From contig NZ_SWFM01000003.1 of NCBI RefSeq assembly GCF_005144865.1, forward strand, positions 124,001-188,000: a stretch of DNA of 64,000 nt. The letters are read 5' to 3'. The notes below the pieces were generated by a model. It saw nothing but the letters and a program-made list of their open reading frames with translations, was not told the DNA's origin and did not search any database. Positions 7,741-16,757 of the stretch are shown here, piece by piece. The DNA is from Guptibacillus hwajinpoensis. Lineage in GTDB: Bacteria > Bacillota > Bacilli > Bacillales > Guptibacillaceae. The translations under genes were made by a program, and so were the position numbers. Each line of letters starts with the position of its first letter. Within the stretch, counting starts at the first letter, position 1.

Positions 7741-9363
7741 TTATTTTTGTTCAGATTGATCGAGCGGCATATGAAGACCGGTTTGATCTGTTACACTTTC
7801 AAGCTCTCGCTTAAGTCCATACCAATTCTTATTCGTATGACACGCTAGCCAAATTTCATTGTCTTTTCTAAGCACCCAAATACGACGGTGATTCCAGTAC
7901 ATCCCCTGGATAACACCGATCATGAAGATCGCGCCACCAATAGCAAGAATCCATAGCGTATTGTCTTTCCGAACGACAAGACCCGATACATTCTTTGTAT
8001 CAACATTCTGGAAGGACATCTTGTAATCATTCTCACCAAGAGGTTCTAAGTTCTGTTTGATGGCAACGAATGCCACTTCCCCATCTGGATGTTCAGGAGA
8101 AATCATATTGAGAATGAATGCTGGGTTATTCGGAACTTTGGACTTGGTTGTGGGTTCTCCTTTATCGTTGAATTCAAAGTCAGGAAAATAGTCCATTACT
8201 TCTACTCGATAACCATCGTTAAGCTCATATTCTTTCTCCGGATTATAAAGGTTAACTGTGAGTTCACCTACTGGCTTATCGGTCTCCTTATTATCCATTG
8301 TAAACGTCATGCTTTGAAGCTCATTCAACTTGTAATCAACTTGATAGATTGCATACCCATCAAATTTAAGTGGCTTATTTACTTGAATCGGATGCTCTTT
8401 AATTTTTTCAAGTTCAGGATCCGTTCCTGCTATTCGCTCGCCAACTTGTTTGTAAAGCACTGCATCCGTTTGATAGTTTTTGGCAACCGCTTCTTGTCCA
8501 GACGCTTCAATAGCATCCTTGAATTTGGCATCGTTATTGTCATATGTTTCGAGAATAAAACCATCGCTTTGTAAATAGTAGGCTTCTTCTGTTCCCTTAA
8601 TCTTCTCAGTTTCTCCTTCACGTAACCAGAGTACTTCATCAACATACATCCCTGGGAAGAAACGAAGCATTCCACCAATTAGAAATAAAATAAGTCCAAT
8701 ATGGTTAACATAAGGGCCCCATCTTGAAAAACGATTTTTCTCGGCAAACAAATGACCGTCTTCTTCTTTTACATTGTATCGTTTCTTCTGCAAGACTTCT
8801 TTGACGGTAGATAATTCAGCTTTGTTATTTACGAGCTCAGTTATACCGAAATATTTCTGACGCTTCATAAAGCTCTCATGTCGAACAACACGCTGTTTTT
8901 TAAGTGCACGATAAAGTGGAACAAATCGATCAAGACTTGCAACTATTAATGACAAACCAAGAGCTGCTATTAATAGCATGTACCACCAAGAACCGTATAG
9001 ATTATGAAATCCAAGATCAAAATAAAGTTGTCCTAGTATTCCGTATTGTTCTTCGTAATAGACAGTGGGATCAGACAGCGGTGGTATGTACATTTCTTGA
9101 GGAAAAATCGTTCCTACAGCAGAAGCAACGAGAAGAAGAACAATAATCCATATGCCTACTTTAACAGAAGAAAAGAAATTCCATATTTTATCGATTATAG
9201 TCGTTTTATAAGTTTGAGATCTACGAGCACTTCCCTCATATCTCATATTAAGAAGTTTATTAGATTCTGAATCTCCCTGGAGCGGCTTACCACATACTTC
9301 GCATATCTCAGTTCCATAAGGGTTAATATGTCCGCATTCACAGGTGATGTTTTTGTCGCTCAT
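7741..9363 (-). CDS. resB: Cytochrome c biogenesis protein ResB
   Basis: Partner of ResC in the system II cytochrome c synthase. The 540-residue protein starts with a zinc-ribbon-like segment containing C9, C11, C22 and C25 (CECGH ... CEVCGKP), then three N-terminal transmembrane helices, a large extracytoplasmic domain (about 230-470) and a final transmembrane helix (ILAIGGAIFMIGVIQGMYW). This is the usual Ccs1/ResB plan, and the Cys-rich head is common in Bacillus ResB. It begins 12 bases after resA. Frames read in other phases across this gene are shadows. Confidence 0.93.
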   Translation of the reverse strand: MSDKNITCECGHINPYGTEICEVCGKPLQGDSESNKLLNMRYEGSARRSQTYKTTIIDKIWNFFSSVKVGIWIIVLLLVASAVGTIFPQEMYIPPLSDPTVYYEEQYGILGQLYFDLGFHNLYGSWWYMLLIAALGLSLIVASLDRFVPLYRALKKQRVVRHESFMKRQKYFGITELVNNKAELSTVKEVLQKKRYNVKEEDGHLFAEKNRFSRWGPYVNHIGLILFLIGGMLRFFPGMYVDEVLWLREGETEKIKGTEEAYYLQSDGFILETYDNNDAKFKDAIEASGQEAVAKNYQTDAVLYKQVGERIAGTDPELEKIKEHPIQVNKPLKFDGYAIYQVDYKLNELQSMTFTMDNKETDKPVGELTVNLYNPEKEYELNDGYRVEVMDYFPDFEFNDKGEPTTKSKVPNNPAFILNMISPEHPDGEVAFVAIKQNLEPLGENDYKMSFQNVDTKNVSGLVVRKDNTLWILAIGGAIFMIGVIQGMYWNHRRIWVLRKDNEIWLACHTNKNWYGLKRELESVTDQTGLHMPLDQSEQK

Positions 9364-9375
9364 TGGAACACCCCG

Positions 9376-9903
9376 TTACGGTTGGATTTGCTTCATATAG
9401 TCATCGATCACTTCTTCAGACAAGCTAGCCTGTGTCTTTCTTATAACTTGACCGTCCTTGTCAATTAAGAATGTAACTGGAATTGGACCAACTCCATAAT
9501 GATTTGTTACATCATTACTTTTATCGAGAAGTACAGGAAAACTTAGCTTATAGCGATCAACGAAGCTTTCCGCAGTCAATTTAGGCTCTGATACATTAAC
9601 GGCAAGAATTTCTACGCCTTTGTCTTTATACTCTTTATATTTCTTATCCATTGCAGGCATTTCATCCTTACATGGCTCACAGTAAGTTGCCCAGAAGTTA
9701 AGAAACACGCCTTTTCCTCTATAATCTTCAAGCTCTACTTCATTTCCTTCAAGGTCAGTTAAGATAAAGTTAGGGGCTTGATCCCCGGCCTGTACGATTC
9801 CGCTTTCATTTGCGAAAAAGTTTGTATAGAACGTATAGCCGACTGCTATAAAGACAATTGCCAATATAACAGTCCGCACGATCAGCCGGTTTTTCTTTTT
9901 CAT
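9376..9903 (-). CDS. resA: Thiol-disulfide oxidoreductase ResA
   Basis: Membrane-anchored thioredoxin-like reductase that reduces the CXXCH cysteines of apocytochrome c before haem attachment. The N-terminal helix (about 8-27) is an uncleaved anchor, and the active site is WATYCEPCKDE in an extracytoplasmic TlpA/ResA fold; the acid CEPC motif is identical to B. subtilis ResA. I choose ATG 9903 (175 residues, MKKKNRL) because GGAG at 9913-9916 is spaced nine bases from it. A TTG at 9918 is in frame but coincides with that Shine-Dalgarno. First gene of the res operon; a TTGACA at 9960-9965 overlaps the rluB stop and may be its -35, though the nearest -10 (TATAGT) is only 14 bases away. Confidence 0.93.
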   Translation of the reverse strand: MKKKNRLIVRTVILAIVFIAVGYTFYTNFFANESGIVQAGDQAPNFILTDLEGNEVELEDYRGKGVFLNFWATYCEPCKDEMPAMDKKYKEYKDKGVEILAVNVSEPKLTAESFVDRYKLSFPVLLDKSNDVTNHYGVGPIPVTFLIDKDGQVIRKTQASLSEEVIDDYMKQIQP

Positions 9904-9966
9904 TCGAACCAACTCCAATCAAACAGCAATACTACTCTCACTATAACGTGGTGTTAGGGTGTCAAC

Positions 9967-10704
9967 TTATCGCTTTTTTGACTTTTGTGTGACAGCTTGA
10001 TTACGTAGCTGTTTAACTTCGTATGGTTTTAACTCTCGATAATCACCAGGATTCATGCCTGATAGCTCAAGAAATCCATAACGTTCTCTTTTTAACTTCT
10101 GTACAGGAAAGCCAAGTGTTTCGAACATCCGTCGAACCTGTCGATTTTTACCTTCGTGAATAGTCAGTTCTACAATAGATTTCTCTTTTTGTTTATCAAC
10201 TGACAAAATTCGCGCACGCGCCTTAGATGTTTTACCATCTTCAAGTTGCACGCCTCTTTCAAGCTTTTGAATGGTTTCTTTGTTCATAAGTCCCTTCACT
10301 TTAGCTACATATACTTTATCTACATGGTAGCTTGGGTGCATAAGCTTATTTGCAAAATCACCATCATTTGTTAGAAGAAGGATACCTGATGTATCATAAT
10401 CAAGTCTTCCCACAGGAAAAACTCTCTCTTCAATTTCATGAAAATAATCTGTAACAGCTTTTCTTCCTTTGTCGTCTTCAACCGCTGAAATGACTCCTGT
10501 TGGTTTATAGAACAAGAAGTAAACCGGTTCTTCACGTTCTACCTGAATACCGTTCACCTCGATTTTACAACGATCAGAAACTTTCGTCCCGAGTTCAGTC
10601 ACGACTTTACCGTTAACTTTAACTCTTCCTTCTTCAATTAATCCTTCTGCTTTCCGTCTAGATGTAACTCCAGCTTGAGCAATTACCTTTTGCAAACGTT
10701 CCAT
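9967..10704 (-). CDS. rluB: 23S rRNA pseudouridine synthase, RluB family
   Basis: Converts a specific uridine in helix 90-92 region of 23S rRNA to pseudouridine (U2633 in B. subtilis numbering of the family). An N-terminal S4 RNA-binding domain (LQKVIAQAGVTSRRKAE) precedes the catalytic domain with the Asp in VGRLDYDTSGILLLTND and the C-terminal GKNRQVRRMFE motif that is diagnostic for RsuA/RluB/E/F. The start MERLQKV at 10704 matches B. subtilis RluB and sits behind GAGGTGA; GTG 10713 and ATG 10707 are possible alternatives. It lies between spmB and resA as in B. subtilis. Confidence 0.92.
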   Translation of the reverse strand: MERLQKVIAQAGVTSRRKAEGLIEEGRVKVNGKVVTELGTKVSDRCKIEVNGIQVEREEPVYFLFYKPTGVISAVEDDKGRKAVTDYFHEIEERVFPVGRLDYDTSGILLLTNDGDFANKLMHPSYHVDKVYVAKVKGLMNKETIQKLERGVQLEDGKTSKARARILSVDKQKEKSIVELTIHEGKNRQVRRMFETLGFPVQKLKRERYGFLELSGMNPGDYRELKPYEVKQLRNQAVTQKSKKR

Positions 10705-10818
10705 CATATTCACCTCACTAAAACATCATACTCTTGTCGTAGTCAAACCTCAAGTACAGATTCATTCTATCATTTATTATGCTCAATCTGGAATTCTACA
10801 AACCGTTTGTAAAAATCA

Positions 10819-10849
10819 AAAAAGCCACCACTTTTTTGCGGTGACTTTT
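10819..10849 (-). terminator. Terminator of the dacB-spmA-spmB operon
   Basis: On the minus strand the stem AAAGTCACCGC / GTGGTGGCTTT (one G-U pair) is followed by a TTTTTT run. It overlaps the last bases of spmB. Confidence 0.8.
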
Positions 10850-11366
10850 ATCCAAAAACAATGGTAACAAAAACGATCGCTGCAATCATTCCTACTAGAT
10901 CTGCTAACAATCCTACTTTCAAGGCGTTCCCCATTTTCTTGATGCCTACAGCACCAAAATAAACTGTAAGGATATAAAGTGTTGTATCTGTGCTACCTTG
11001 CATAGTTGATGCTAATCTTCCTATGAATGAATCAGGTCCATACGTGTTAATAATGTCAGTTGTCATAGCTAAAGCACCTGTACCTGAGATAGGACGAATC
11101 AGTGCGAGTGGGACAATTTCTGTCGGTATACCTATTGCGTCAAGTGGCGCTTTAAGTAAACCACTTAAAAAAGCCATAGCTCCAGATGCTCGAAAAACTG
11201 AAATAGCTACCATCATGCCTACTAGATAAGGAACGATTGAGAAAGCAATTGAAAGACCTTCTTTTCCACCTTCTACAAACACTTCATAAGTTGGTACTTT
11301 CTTCCATGTTCCATAAGCAAGGATAAAGCCGATTAACAAGGGGATAATCCAAATCGAGATGTTCAC
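10848..11366 (-). CDS. spmB: Spore maturation protein SpmB
   Basis: Integral membrane protein of 172 residues with four or five hydrophobic segments and the nucleoside-recognition (Gate) domain fold seen in SpmA/SpmB. Conserved landmarks are ALIRPISGTGALAMT and TMQGSTDTTLYIL. SpmA and SpmB together are needed for full dehydration of the spore core in B. subtilis; the transported substance is unknown. The gene starts two bases after spmA and is the last of the dacB operon. Confidence 0.92.
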   Translation of the reverse strand: MNISIWIIPLLIGFILAYGTWKKVPTYEVFVEGGKEGLSIAFSIVPYLVGMMVAISVFRASGAMAFLSGLLKAPLDAIGIPTEIVPLALIRPISGTGALAMTTDIINTYGPDSFIGRLASTMQGSTDTTLYILTVYFGAVGIKKMGNALKVGLLADLVGMIAAIVFVTIVFG

Positions 11367-11368
11367 GA

Positions 11369-11956
11369 TTATATTCCCCCTTTGCTTTTTCTATTAAAAA
11401 AGCGATCAATCATTATCGCACCTATTGTTGAACATGCCGTTGCAGCAATAGTAGTACCTACGATTTCTGTAGGTGAAACGGAACCATACTTCATTCGAAT
11501 TGCGATAACACTCGTAGGTATTAATGTTAAGCTAGATGTGTTGAGTGCTAATAGAGTAATCATTGATCTTGAAGCATGATCTTTCATATCGTTCAGTTTT
11601 TTTAATTCCTCCATAGCTTTTATACCCATTGGTGTAGCCGCATTCCCCAGTCCAAACATGTTAGCGATCATATTGGATAGGATATAACCCATTGCAGGAT
11701 GTTCTGTCGGCACTTCAGGAAAAATTTTCCTAGCAACTGGTTTAAACCAACGCGCCATGACTTCAAGAAGTCCAGCTTTTTGGGCGATCTTCATTAAACC
11801 AAGCCAGAAAACAAGAACACTGAGTAGACCAATACAAACAGCAATTGCTTCTTCAGCACCACTAAAAATAGCTTTGTTTACTTCTTCCATTGTCCCATTT
11901 ACGAACGCAAAGATTATTCCGATAAGAAATAAACCAACCCAGATTATATTAACCAT
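11369..11956 (-). CDS. spmA: Spore maturation protein SpmA
   Basis: 195-residue membrane protein with the Gate domain motif NMFGLGNAATPMGIKAM and about five transmembrane helices. It acts with SpmB in core dehydration during sporulation. The start at ATG 11956 (MVNIIWVGL) agrees with the B. subtilis protein and overlaps the dacB stop by eight bases, implying translational coupling; a GTG at 11965 is the only upstream alternative. Confidence 0.9.
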   Translation of the reverse strand: MVNIIWVGLFLIGIIFAFVNGTMEEVNKAIFSGAEEAIAVCIGLLSVLVFWLGLMKIAQKAGLLEVMARWFKPVARKIFPEVPTEHPAMGYILSNMIANMFGLGNAATPMGIKAMEELKKLNDMKDHASRSMITLLALNTSSLTLIPTSVIAIRMKYGSVSPTEIVGTTIAATACSTIGAIMIDRFFNRKSKGGI

Positions 11957-13112
11957 TGAGATCACGTCCGGAATCTAGAGAGAATAGATTTCTAAAGAAT
12001 CCCCAAAATCCTTTTGGTTTTTTCTCAACACCTTCATAAGTAAGAGGAGCTTTAATTAGGTTTTCGTTATTTAGTGTAATTTTGTATAAACCGATTGGAT
12101 TTTGAAAAGAATCTGGCTTATCCCAATCACTTTTCTCTGGAGGTTTTGCAAGCTGTATTGTTGACTCAATGCTGTCTTTTTCCTCTTCAGTTAATGGATA
12201 TAGTAGATCCCTATTTAACTTCACCCTACCCTTGTAAGGCTCCTCCTTCAGATCCTTAAGGACTCCTTTAGATTGCAACAAGGTAAGCTCATAATTCTTA
12301 TATCCAAAGTTGAACATTGAAATATGATCATTCCAATCGCTCGGAGCATCAAGTGTTACCGCAATCAGATTCATTCCATCACGTTCTGCTGTTGAAACAA
12401 GGGTACGTTTCGCTCTCTTTGTATAGCCCGTCTTTCCACCGGTTGAATCTTCATATAAACCTGTTAATAGTTTATTTTTGTTCCGCCACACATAATCCCA
12501 GTCTTCTTTCTCGTTGGGAGCTCTATGTACCTTAGTCCCAGATATGACCTGATAAATTTCATTATTCATAGCATACTGAGTTAATAAAGCCATATCATAT
12601 GCTGTGGAAAGGTGATTCTCATGATCATCAAGTCCATGAGGATTTGCAAAAACAGTACTTGACATCCCAATCTCTTCTGCCTTTTGGTTCATCAGGTTTA
12701 CAAAACCTTCAAGACTACCTCCAACTGCTTCTGCAATAGCAACTGCTGCATCATTACCAGAACGGAGCATAAGCCCATAAACCAGATTCTCGAGCTTTAT
12801 TTTTTCGCCTTCTTTTAAATAAAGTGACGATCCTTCTGTTCCTGCAGCCCTTGAACTTACAACAACCATATCATCTAATTTCCCTGACTCAATCGCTAGA
12901 ATTGCTGTCATAATTTTTGTTATGCTTGCTATCCTTCTTTGTGTATAAGCATCTTTTTCGTAAAGCACTCGTCCGGTTTCTTGTTCCATTAGGATGGCAC
13001 TTCTAGCTGAGACACCAACACCTTCTCCTGAAGCATTTCGAGGAATCATAAGAAACAGCAGAGCTGCTATCAAAATAAAGACGCCAATTTTTGTATGCAA
13101 CGATTTGATCAT
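11949..13112 (-). CDS. dacB: Sporulation D-alanyl-D-alanine carboxypeptidase (PBP5*)
   Basis: Class C low-molecular-weight penicillin-binding protein that trims stem peptides in the spore cortex and so lowers cross-linking. A signal peptide (about 1-28) leads the mature domain; active-site motifs are S63-x-x-K66 (SITK), SGN and KTG in GGKTGYTKRAKR. A C-terminal beta-rich PBP5 domain follows, ending without an obvious amphipathic anchor. I use ATG 13112 (387 residues) with AAGGGACG upstream; GTG 13121 is too close to that site. A sigma-E promoter match lies just upstream, which fits the mother-cell timing known in B. subtilis. A second homologue, dacF, is at 31-32 kb. Confidence 0.92.
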   Translation of the reverse strand: MIKSLHTKIGVFILIAALLFLMIPRNASGEGVGVSARSAILMEQETGRVLYEKDAYTQRRIASITKIMTAILAIESGKLDDMVVVSSRAAGTEGSSLYLKEGEKIKLENLVYGLMLRSGNDAAVAIAEAVGGSLEGFVNLMNQKAEEIGMSSTVFANPHGLDDHENHLSTAYDMALLTQYAMNNEIYQVISGTKVHRAPNEKEDWDYVWRNKNKLLTGLYEDSTGGKTGYTKRAKRTLVSTAERDGMNLIAVTLDAPSDWNDHISMFNFGYKNYELTLLQSKGVLKDLKEEPYKGRVKLNRDLLYPLTEEEKDSIESTIQLAKPPEKSDWDKPDSFQNPIGLYKITLNNENLIKAPLTYEGVEKKPKGFWGFFRNLFSLDSGRDLNG

Positions 13113-13146
13113 GCCATCCACGTCCCTTAAGCTCCGTATTTGTACA

Positions 13147-13175
13147 AGTCTATGAGGAGGAGACGCTGGATATGT
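13147..13175 (-). promoter_or_regulatory. Sigma-E promoter of dacB-spmA-spmB
   Basis: Reading the minus strand, ACATATC (13175-13169) is followed after 14 bases by CATAGACT (13154-13147). This fits the sigma-E pattern kmATATT-N14-CATACAmT with one mismatch in the -10. It lies between the bpsB stop and the dacB start, and the operon is sigma-E dependent in B. subtilis. Confidence 0.65.
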
Positions 13176-13178
13176 ATA

Positions 13179-13727
13179 TCAATTCTTGGTTGGTTCGGTA
13201 AAAACATCTGTATAATTCGTTACTTCTTTTAATGCTTTTTCTTCAGCTGGGATACGAACCTTTAATAGTAATCCAGCATTTAGAAATGTGAAAACAATTG
13301 CAGTCCAATACGAAGAAAAGATAAGTGGAAGGGATAGAATTTCCAACGCTACAATCACATAGTTCGGGTGTCGTAAAAAACGATAAGGCCCTTTAGCAAC
13401 AACGCTTGCTTTAGGCAACACGATAATTTTAGTGTTCCAGAACTTTCCTAAAGACCTAATCGTCCAGACTCTTAGCAACTGAGCTAGCAGAAATATTCCA
13501 AGCATTACTGTCCAAATTAATGAAAGAGTGAAACCACGAAGAGCTGTCTCTACCGCAACTGCAAGTAGAAAACCAATGTGCAACATAACGATGTATTTGT
13601 AGTGGTCTTCTCCACATTCTATTGCACCACGATCCTTCATCCACTTTTCATTTTTTCTAGCGAGTATGAGTTCACCTACTCTTTGCACTATAAGAAGTAC
13701 AAACACCGCTGTAAAAAGAACAACCAT
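13179..13727 (-). CDS. bpsB: Isoprenylcysteine carboxyl methyltransferase-family protein, alkylpyrone O-methyltransferase
   Basis: 182-residue membrane methyltransferase of the ICMT family with four hydrophobic helices and the SAM-binding signature FLRHPNYVIVALEI near 122. It starts three bases after the upstream type III polyketide synthase. In B. subtilis the corresponding pair BpsA-BpsB makes triketide alkylpyrones and methylates them; the pair there is also named bcsA-ypbQ. The product is likely a membrane-soluble methyl ether. Insertion of this pair between the scp region and dacB differs from B. subtilis gene order. Confidence 0.8.
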   Translation of the reverse strand: MVVLFTAVFVLLIVQRVGELILARKNEKWMKDRGAIECGEDHYKYIVMLHIGFLLAVAVETALRGFTLSLIWTVMLGIFLLAQLLRVWTIRSLGKFWNTKIIVLPKASVVAKGPYRFLRHPNYVIVALEILSLPLIFSSYWTAIVFTFLNAGLLLKVRIPAEEKALKEVTNYTDVFTEPTKN

Positions 13728-13730
13728 AAA

Positions 13731-14822
13731 TTACGCCCCTTCTTTCCACTCTAGGAGTAATAACTCTGAACAAAAGCCAGGACCAAGAGCAGCCATTAAA
13801 CCAGAGGCACCTGTTTTGCACCCCTTTCTCATGAATTGATCCAATACATAAACGATTGTAACTGAACTCATGTTGCCGTATTGTCTTAGTACCTCGCGTG
13901 ATATATTGGTCATTGACTTCTCTAATCCCAGCGCCTCTTCATAAGCTGTTAACACTTTTGTACCTCCGGGATGCGCAATAAAATAGTCAATTTCTTCAGG
14001 GACTTTATTCTGTGATGTAAGGAATTCTTTAACGTTTGGTTCAAGCCATGTCGAAACAATAGATGGAATCGATTTTGAGAAAACAACGTGTAAACCCTGG
14101 TTACTTACTTCCCATCCCATAACATCCTCAGAATCTTTCATAAGTGTAGACCGAACTGAAATGATAGCTGGTATATTGTTCATTTTCGAATGTTGAAGCA
14201 ACGGAGATTTTTCACCAGTTACGAGCATACATGATACGCCATCAGCAAAAAGTGCAGTGCCTATTAAGTTGCTTTTGGAATAATCTCCATGTTGGAATGT
14301 TAAGCTACATAATTCCACATTCACAATAAGTACAGCCTCTTCGGGATGAGCTATGCAGTACTCACTTGCCCGTGAAAGACCTGATGCTCCGCCAGCACAT
14401 CCAAGTCCCCAGAGGGGAATACGTTTCGTGTGTGGTGAAAAAGGAAGTACATTCATAATTCTTGCTTCAATGCTCGGAGTTGATATTCCCGTAGTTGAGA
14501 CAAAAAAAATTGCTGCCACTTCGCTACAATCTATTTCTCTCTTTAAATAAAAAGAATTGTTTAGACAATCTTTTATCGCTTCTGTAGCAAAATCGACTGA
14601 AAGAGCGATATACCGTTCATTTTTTTCTTCGAAACTAGGTCCACTGCTATACCAATCCAACGGCATTGCAAAGTATCTCGTATCTATTTCAGCACTTTGG
14701 AAAACTGGGAGAAGGCGATCAATATCACGAAAGTGGTCACCAAATTGCTTTTTTGCAAAAGCTGCAGCATCTGACTGATGAAGACAATGTGGAAGTAGAT
14801 GTTTTCCGATCGATAAAATCAT
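13731..14822 (-). CDS. bpsA: Type III polyketide synthase (alkylpyrone synthase)
   Basis: Chalcone synthase-like enzyme of 363 residues that extends long-chain acyl-CoA with malonyl-CoA and cyclises the triketide to a pyrone. The catalytic triad is visible: Cys in GLGCAGGASGLSRA (about 143), His in IAHPGGTKV (about 285) and Asn in YGNMSSVTIV (about 318). The N-terminus MILSIGKHLLPH is short as in Bacillus homologues (about 365 residues). It heads the bpsA-bpsB pair. AAAGGAGC precedes ATG 14822, and a TATAAAAT box about 45 bases farther up may be its promoter. Confidence 0.88.
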   Translation of the reverse strand: MILSIGKHLLPHCLHQSDAAAFAKKQFGDHFRDIDRLLPVFQSAEIDTRYFAMPLDWYSSGPSFEEKNERYIALSVDFATEAIKDCLNNSFYLKREIDCSEVAAIFFVSTTGISTPSIEARIMNVLPFSPHTKRIPLWGLGCAGGASGLSRASEYCIAHPEEAVLIVNVELCSLTFQHGDYSKSNLIGTALFADGVSCMLVTGEKSPLLQHSKMNNIPAIISVRSTLMKDSEDVMGWEVSNQGLHVVFSKSIPSIVSTWLEPNVKEFLTSQNKVPEEIDYFIAHPGGTKVLTAYEEALGLEKSMTNISREVLRQYGNMSSVTIVYVLDQFMRKGCKTGASGLMAALGPGFCSELLLLEWKEGA

Positions 14823-14910
14823 TCTGCTAAGCTCCTTTAGCTACTCTTTTTAAGTAGTTTGAGAAATGACAGCTTATTTTATACAAGAAATGGTAGGAAC
14901 AGAAGATCTC

Positions 14911-14946
14911 AGAAACAAAAAAATGATGCCTAAGAAGGCATCATTT
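14911..14946 (-). terminator. Terminator after the scpA-scpB transcription unit
   Basis: Perfect ten-base stem (AAATGATGCC / GGCATCATTT) with a six-base loop; on the minus strand it is followed by TTTTGTTT. It overlaps the stop of the 116-residue gene and separates scpAB from bpsAB. Confidence 0.9.
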
Positions 14947-15295
14947 ATGTGTGATAAGAACCATTTAATTTCACTTCCTGAAGGATTTCAAGGAGCTTTG
15001 AGAGATCGGCTTTCTTTAATGCTAGTAGAAACTCAGATTCGTCACTTATATAAAGTCGTTTTCTCCCCGGGTAGCTAGGCAACAAATTCAGGGCCACCAC
15101 TTCATGAACTGGCGAATCAGCGGTCCATATCCCCTCCTCTTTTGCACGTATCGCAAAAATAGCAGGATAGAGCACATAGAAAATCTTCTGATTGCCAGCT
15201 TCTTCGTATGTTACAGAGGATCGAACAAATGAATCTTCAGGGGAATTAGAACGTTCTTTCTCAAGCTGTTCGTAAGTTATATGGGTTAACCGCAT
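14945..15295 (-). CDS. Conserved-looking hypothetical protein downstream of scpB
   Basis: I do not recognise this 116-residue protein. It begins MRLTHITYEQLEKERSNS, has no signal peptide or membrane segment, a mixed alpha/beta composition, and a C-terminal half rich in Leu and Lys. A strong AAGGAGGGC five bases before ATG 15295 and its position 29 bases after scpB and directly before a terminator make it a real gene of the scp transcription unit. In B. subtilis the gene at this place is ypuI, but the sequence does not resemble what I recall of YpuI. Confidence 0.7.
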   Translation of the reverse strand: MRLTHITYEQLEKERSNSPEDSFVRSSVTYEEAGNQKIFYVLYPAIFAIRAKEEGIWTADSPVHEVVALNLLPSYPGRKRLYISDESEFLLALKKADLSKLLEILQEVKLNGSYHT

Positions 15296-15324
15296 GTATA
15301 GCCCTCCTTATGAACAACCAGCCA

Positions 15325-15909
15325 CTATTCTTGATCTGGAAGTTCCTGAAATTTCTCGAAAAACAAATCTGCTTCATCATCTTCAGTTTCCTCTGTGCCA
15401 TCTGGCAAGGGAGGTAGCTCTTTAATAGTACTTAATCCAAAATGAAACAGAAACTCTCTTGTTGTACCGTATAATATTGCTCTACCAGCCTTCTCAGCTC
15501 TTCCAGCTTCTTTAATCAGCAACTTACTCATTAGAGTTTGAAGTGGTTTATCTGTTTTCACTCCACGAATTTCCTCAATTTCAACTCTTGTAATTGGTTG
15601 TTTGTAGGCAATGATAGCTAGCGTTTCTAGTGCTGCTTGAGACAAAGAATGGTTCCCAGGTTTATCGATTAACTTCTCTATAAAGGGAGCGTTTTTGGCA
15701 TTTGTCGTAAGTTGATAGCCCCCACCAATAAATGCTATTTTAAATCCCCGATCTCTATCATCATATTCTTGTTGTAAGTCATTTAGCGCATCCAGAAGTG
15801 TCTCTTCTTCTAGTGATATCGTTCCAGAGAGATCTTTAACGGTGATTCCCTCGTCACCTACCACAAACAAAAGACTTTCGATAATGCTCTTTACTTCTTC
15901 TTTCGTCAC
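15325..15909 (-). CDS. scpB: Segregation and condensation protein ScpB
   Basis: 194-residue accessory subunit of the SMC-ScpAB condensin. Two winged-helix domains are expected; the family core [21 protein letters not shown] is clear near 100, followed by [20 protein letters not shown]. ScpB dimers bind the ScpA kleisin and help SMC compact and separate the replicated origins. Its ATG overlaps the scpA stop by four bases. The C-terminal 20 residues are acidic (EETEDDEAD). Confidence 0.95.
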   Translation of the reverse strand: MTKEEVKSIIESLLFVVGDEGITVKDLSGTISLEEETLLDALNDLQQEYDDRDRGFKIAFIGGGYQLTTNAKNAPFIEKLIDKPGNHSLSQAALETLAIIAYKQPITRVEIEEIRGVKTDKPLQTLMSKLLIKEAGRAEKAGRAILYGTTREFLFHFGLSTIKELPPLPDGTEETEDDEADLFFEKFQELPDQE

Positions 15910-16655
15910 TCCGAGACCTTCCCTTCACGTTCAAAAATCATTATTTCTCCAAAATTCCGATCTTGCTCACACGCCACATCTCTCGTTTTCATTAACTCTA
16001 GAACAGCAAGAAATGTCACAATCATATGGCTACGATCTTCTTCTGCGAATAGATCCAGAAATCGCCTTCTGCCCTTTCCCTGTAGCTGCTTCCGAATTTC
16101 TTTCATTCGTTCTTCAATCGAAATATCTTGTCCTTGTATTCTAGTTCGCTTCGGTTTCTTCTCCTTCACTCGCCGAGACATTTTCTGAAATGCCGCAAGC
16201 ATATCATAAAGAGTAACATCCCCTATCGAGGTGTGACTATCTTCACGGCTATACTCACTTATATCAGCTGGAGGGCGTGCGTAAAGAAGACTGCGGCTAC
16301 TTTCCTTTTCCTTTAAATCATTAGCTGCTTCTTTAAATCTTCTATATTCCACTAGACGCTGAACTAGCTCTTCGCGTGGATCTTCATCGAAATCCATGTC
16401 TTCTTCAAGTAATTCTTCTTCTCTTTGAGGTAGTAGCATCTTACTTTTGATAGCTAACAGCGTTGCTGCCATCACGAGATACTCACTAGCTACATCCAGT
16501 TGCAGTTCTTTCATTGTATGTATGAATGTTAAATATTGGTCTGTTATTTGGGAAACAGGGATATCATAGATATCCACTTCGTACTTATTAATTAGGTGTA
16601 GCAATAGATCCAGTGGACCCTCAAATGCGTCAACCTTAACACTATATTGCATCAT
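15906..16655 (-). CDS. scpA: Segregation and condensation protein ScpA (kleisin)
   Basis: 249-residue kleisin that bridges the two SMC heads. The N-terminal SMC-neck-binding part holds the family hallmark [12 protein letters not shown], and the C-terminal winged helix is [17 protein letters not shown]. The centre is highly charged, as usual. First gene of the scpA-scpB unit, with GATGAAGACATG before the ATG-ATG start; either Met could be used. Confidence 0.95.
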   Translation of the reverse strand: MMQYSVKVDAFEGPLDLLLHLINKYEVDIYDIPVSQITDQYLTFIHTMKELQLDVASEYLVMAATLLAIKSKMLLPQREEELLEEDMDFDEDPREELVQRLVEYRRFKEAANDLKEKESSRSLLYARPPADISEYSREDSHTSIGDVTLYDMLAAFQKMSRRVKEKKPKRTRIQGQDISIEERMKEIRKQLQGKGRRRFLDLFAEEDRSHMIVTFLAVLELMKTRDVACEQDRNFGEIMIFEREGKVSE

Positions 16656-16757
16656 GTCTTCATCTTCCTTTATCCTTGTCCATCTCTTAACCGATTATAT
16701 CATAGATGAATACACCCACGGTCAATAGAAATTCTTTAGAAAGTTAACAACTTTAGG

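Noticed and set aside
8089..8574. 161-codon plus-strand frame opposite resB
   Set aside because: Composition is rich in Ile, Phe and Cys from antisense codons of resB; no start signal; a shadow frame.
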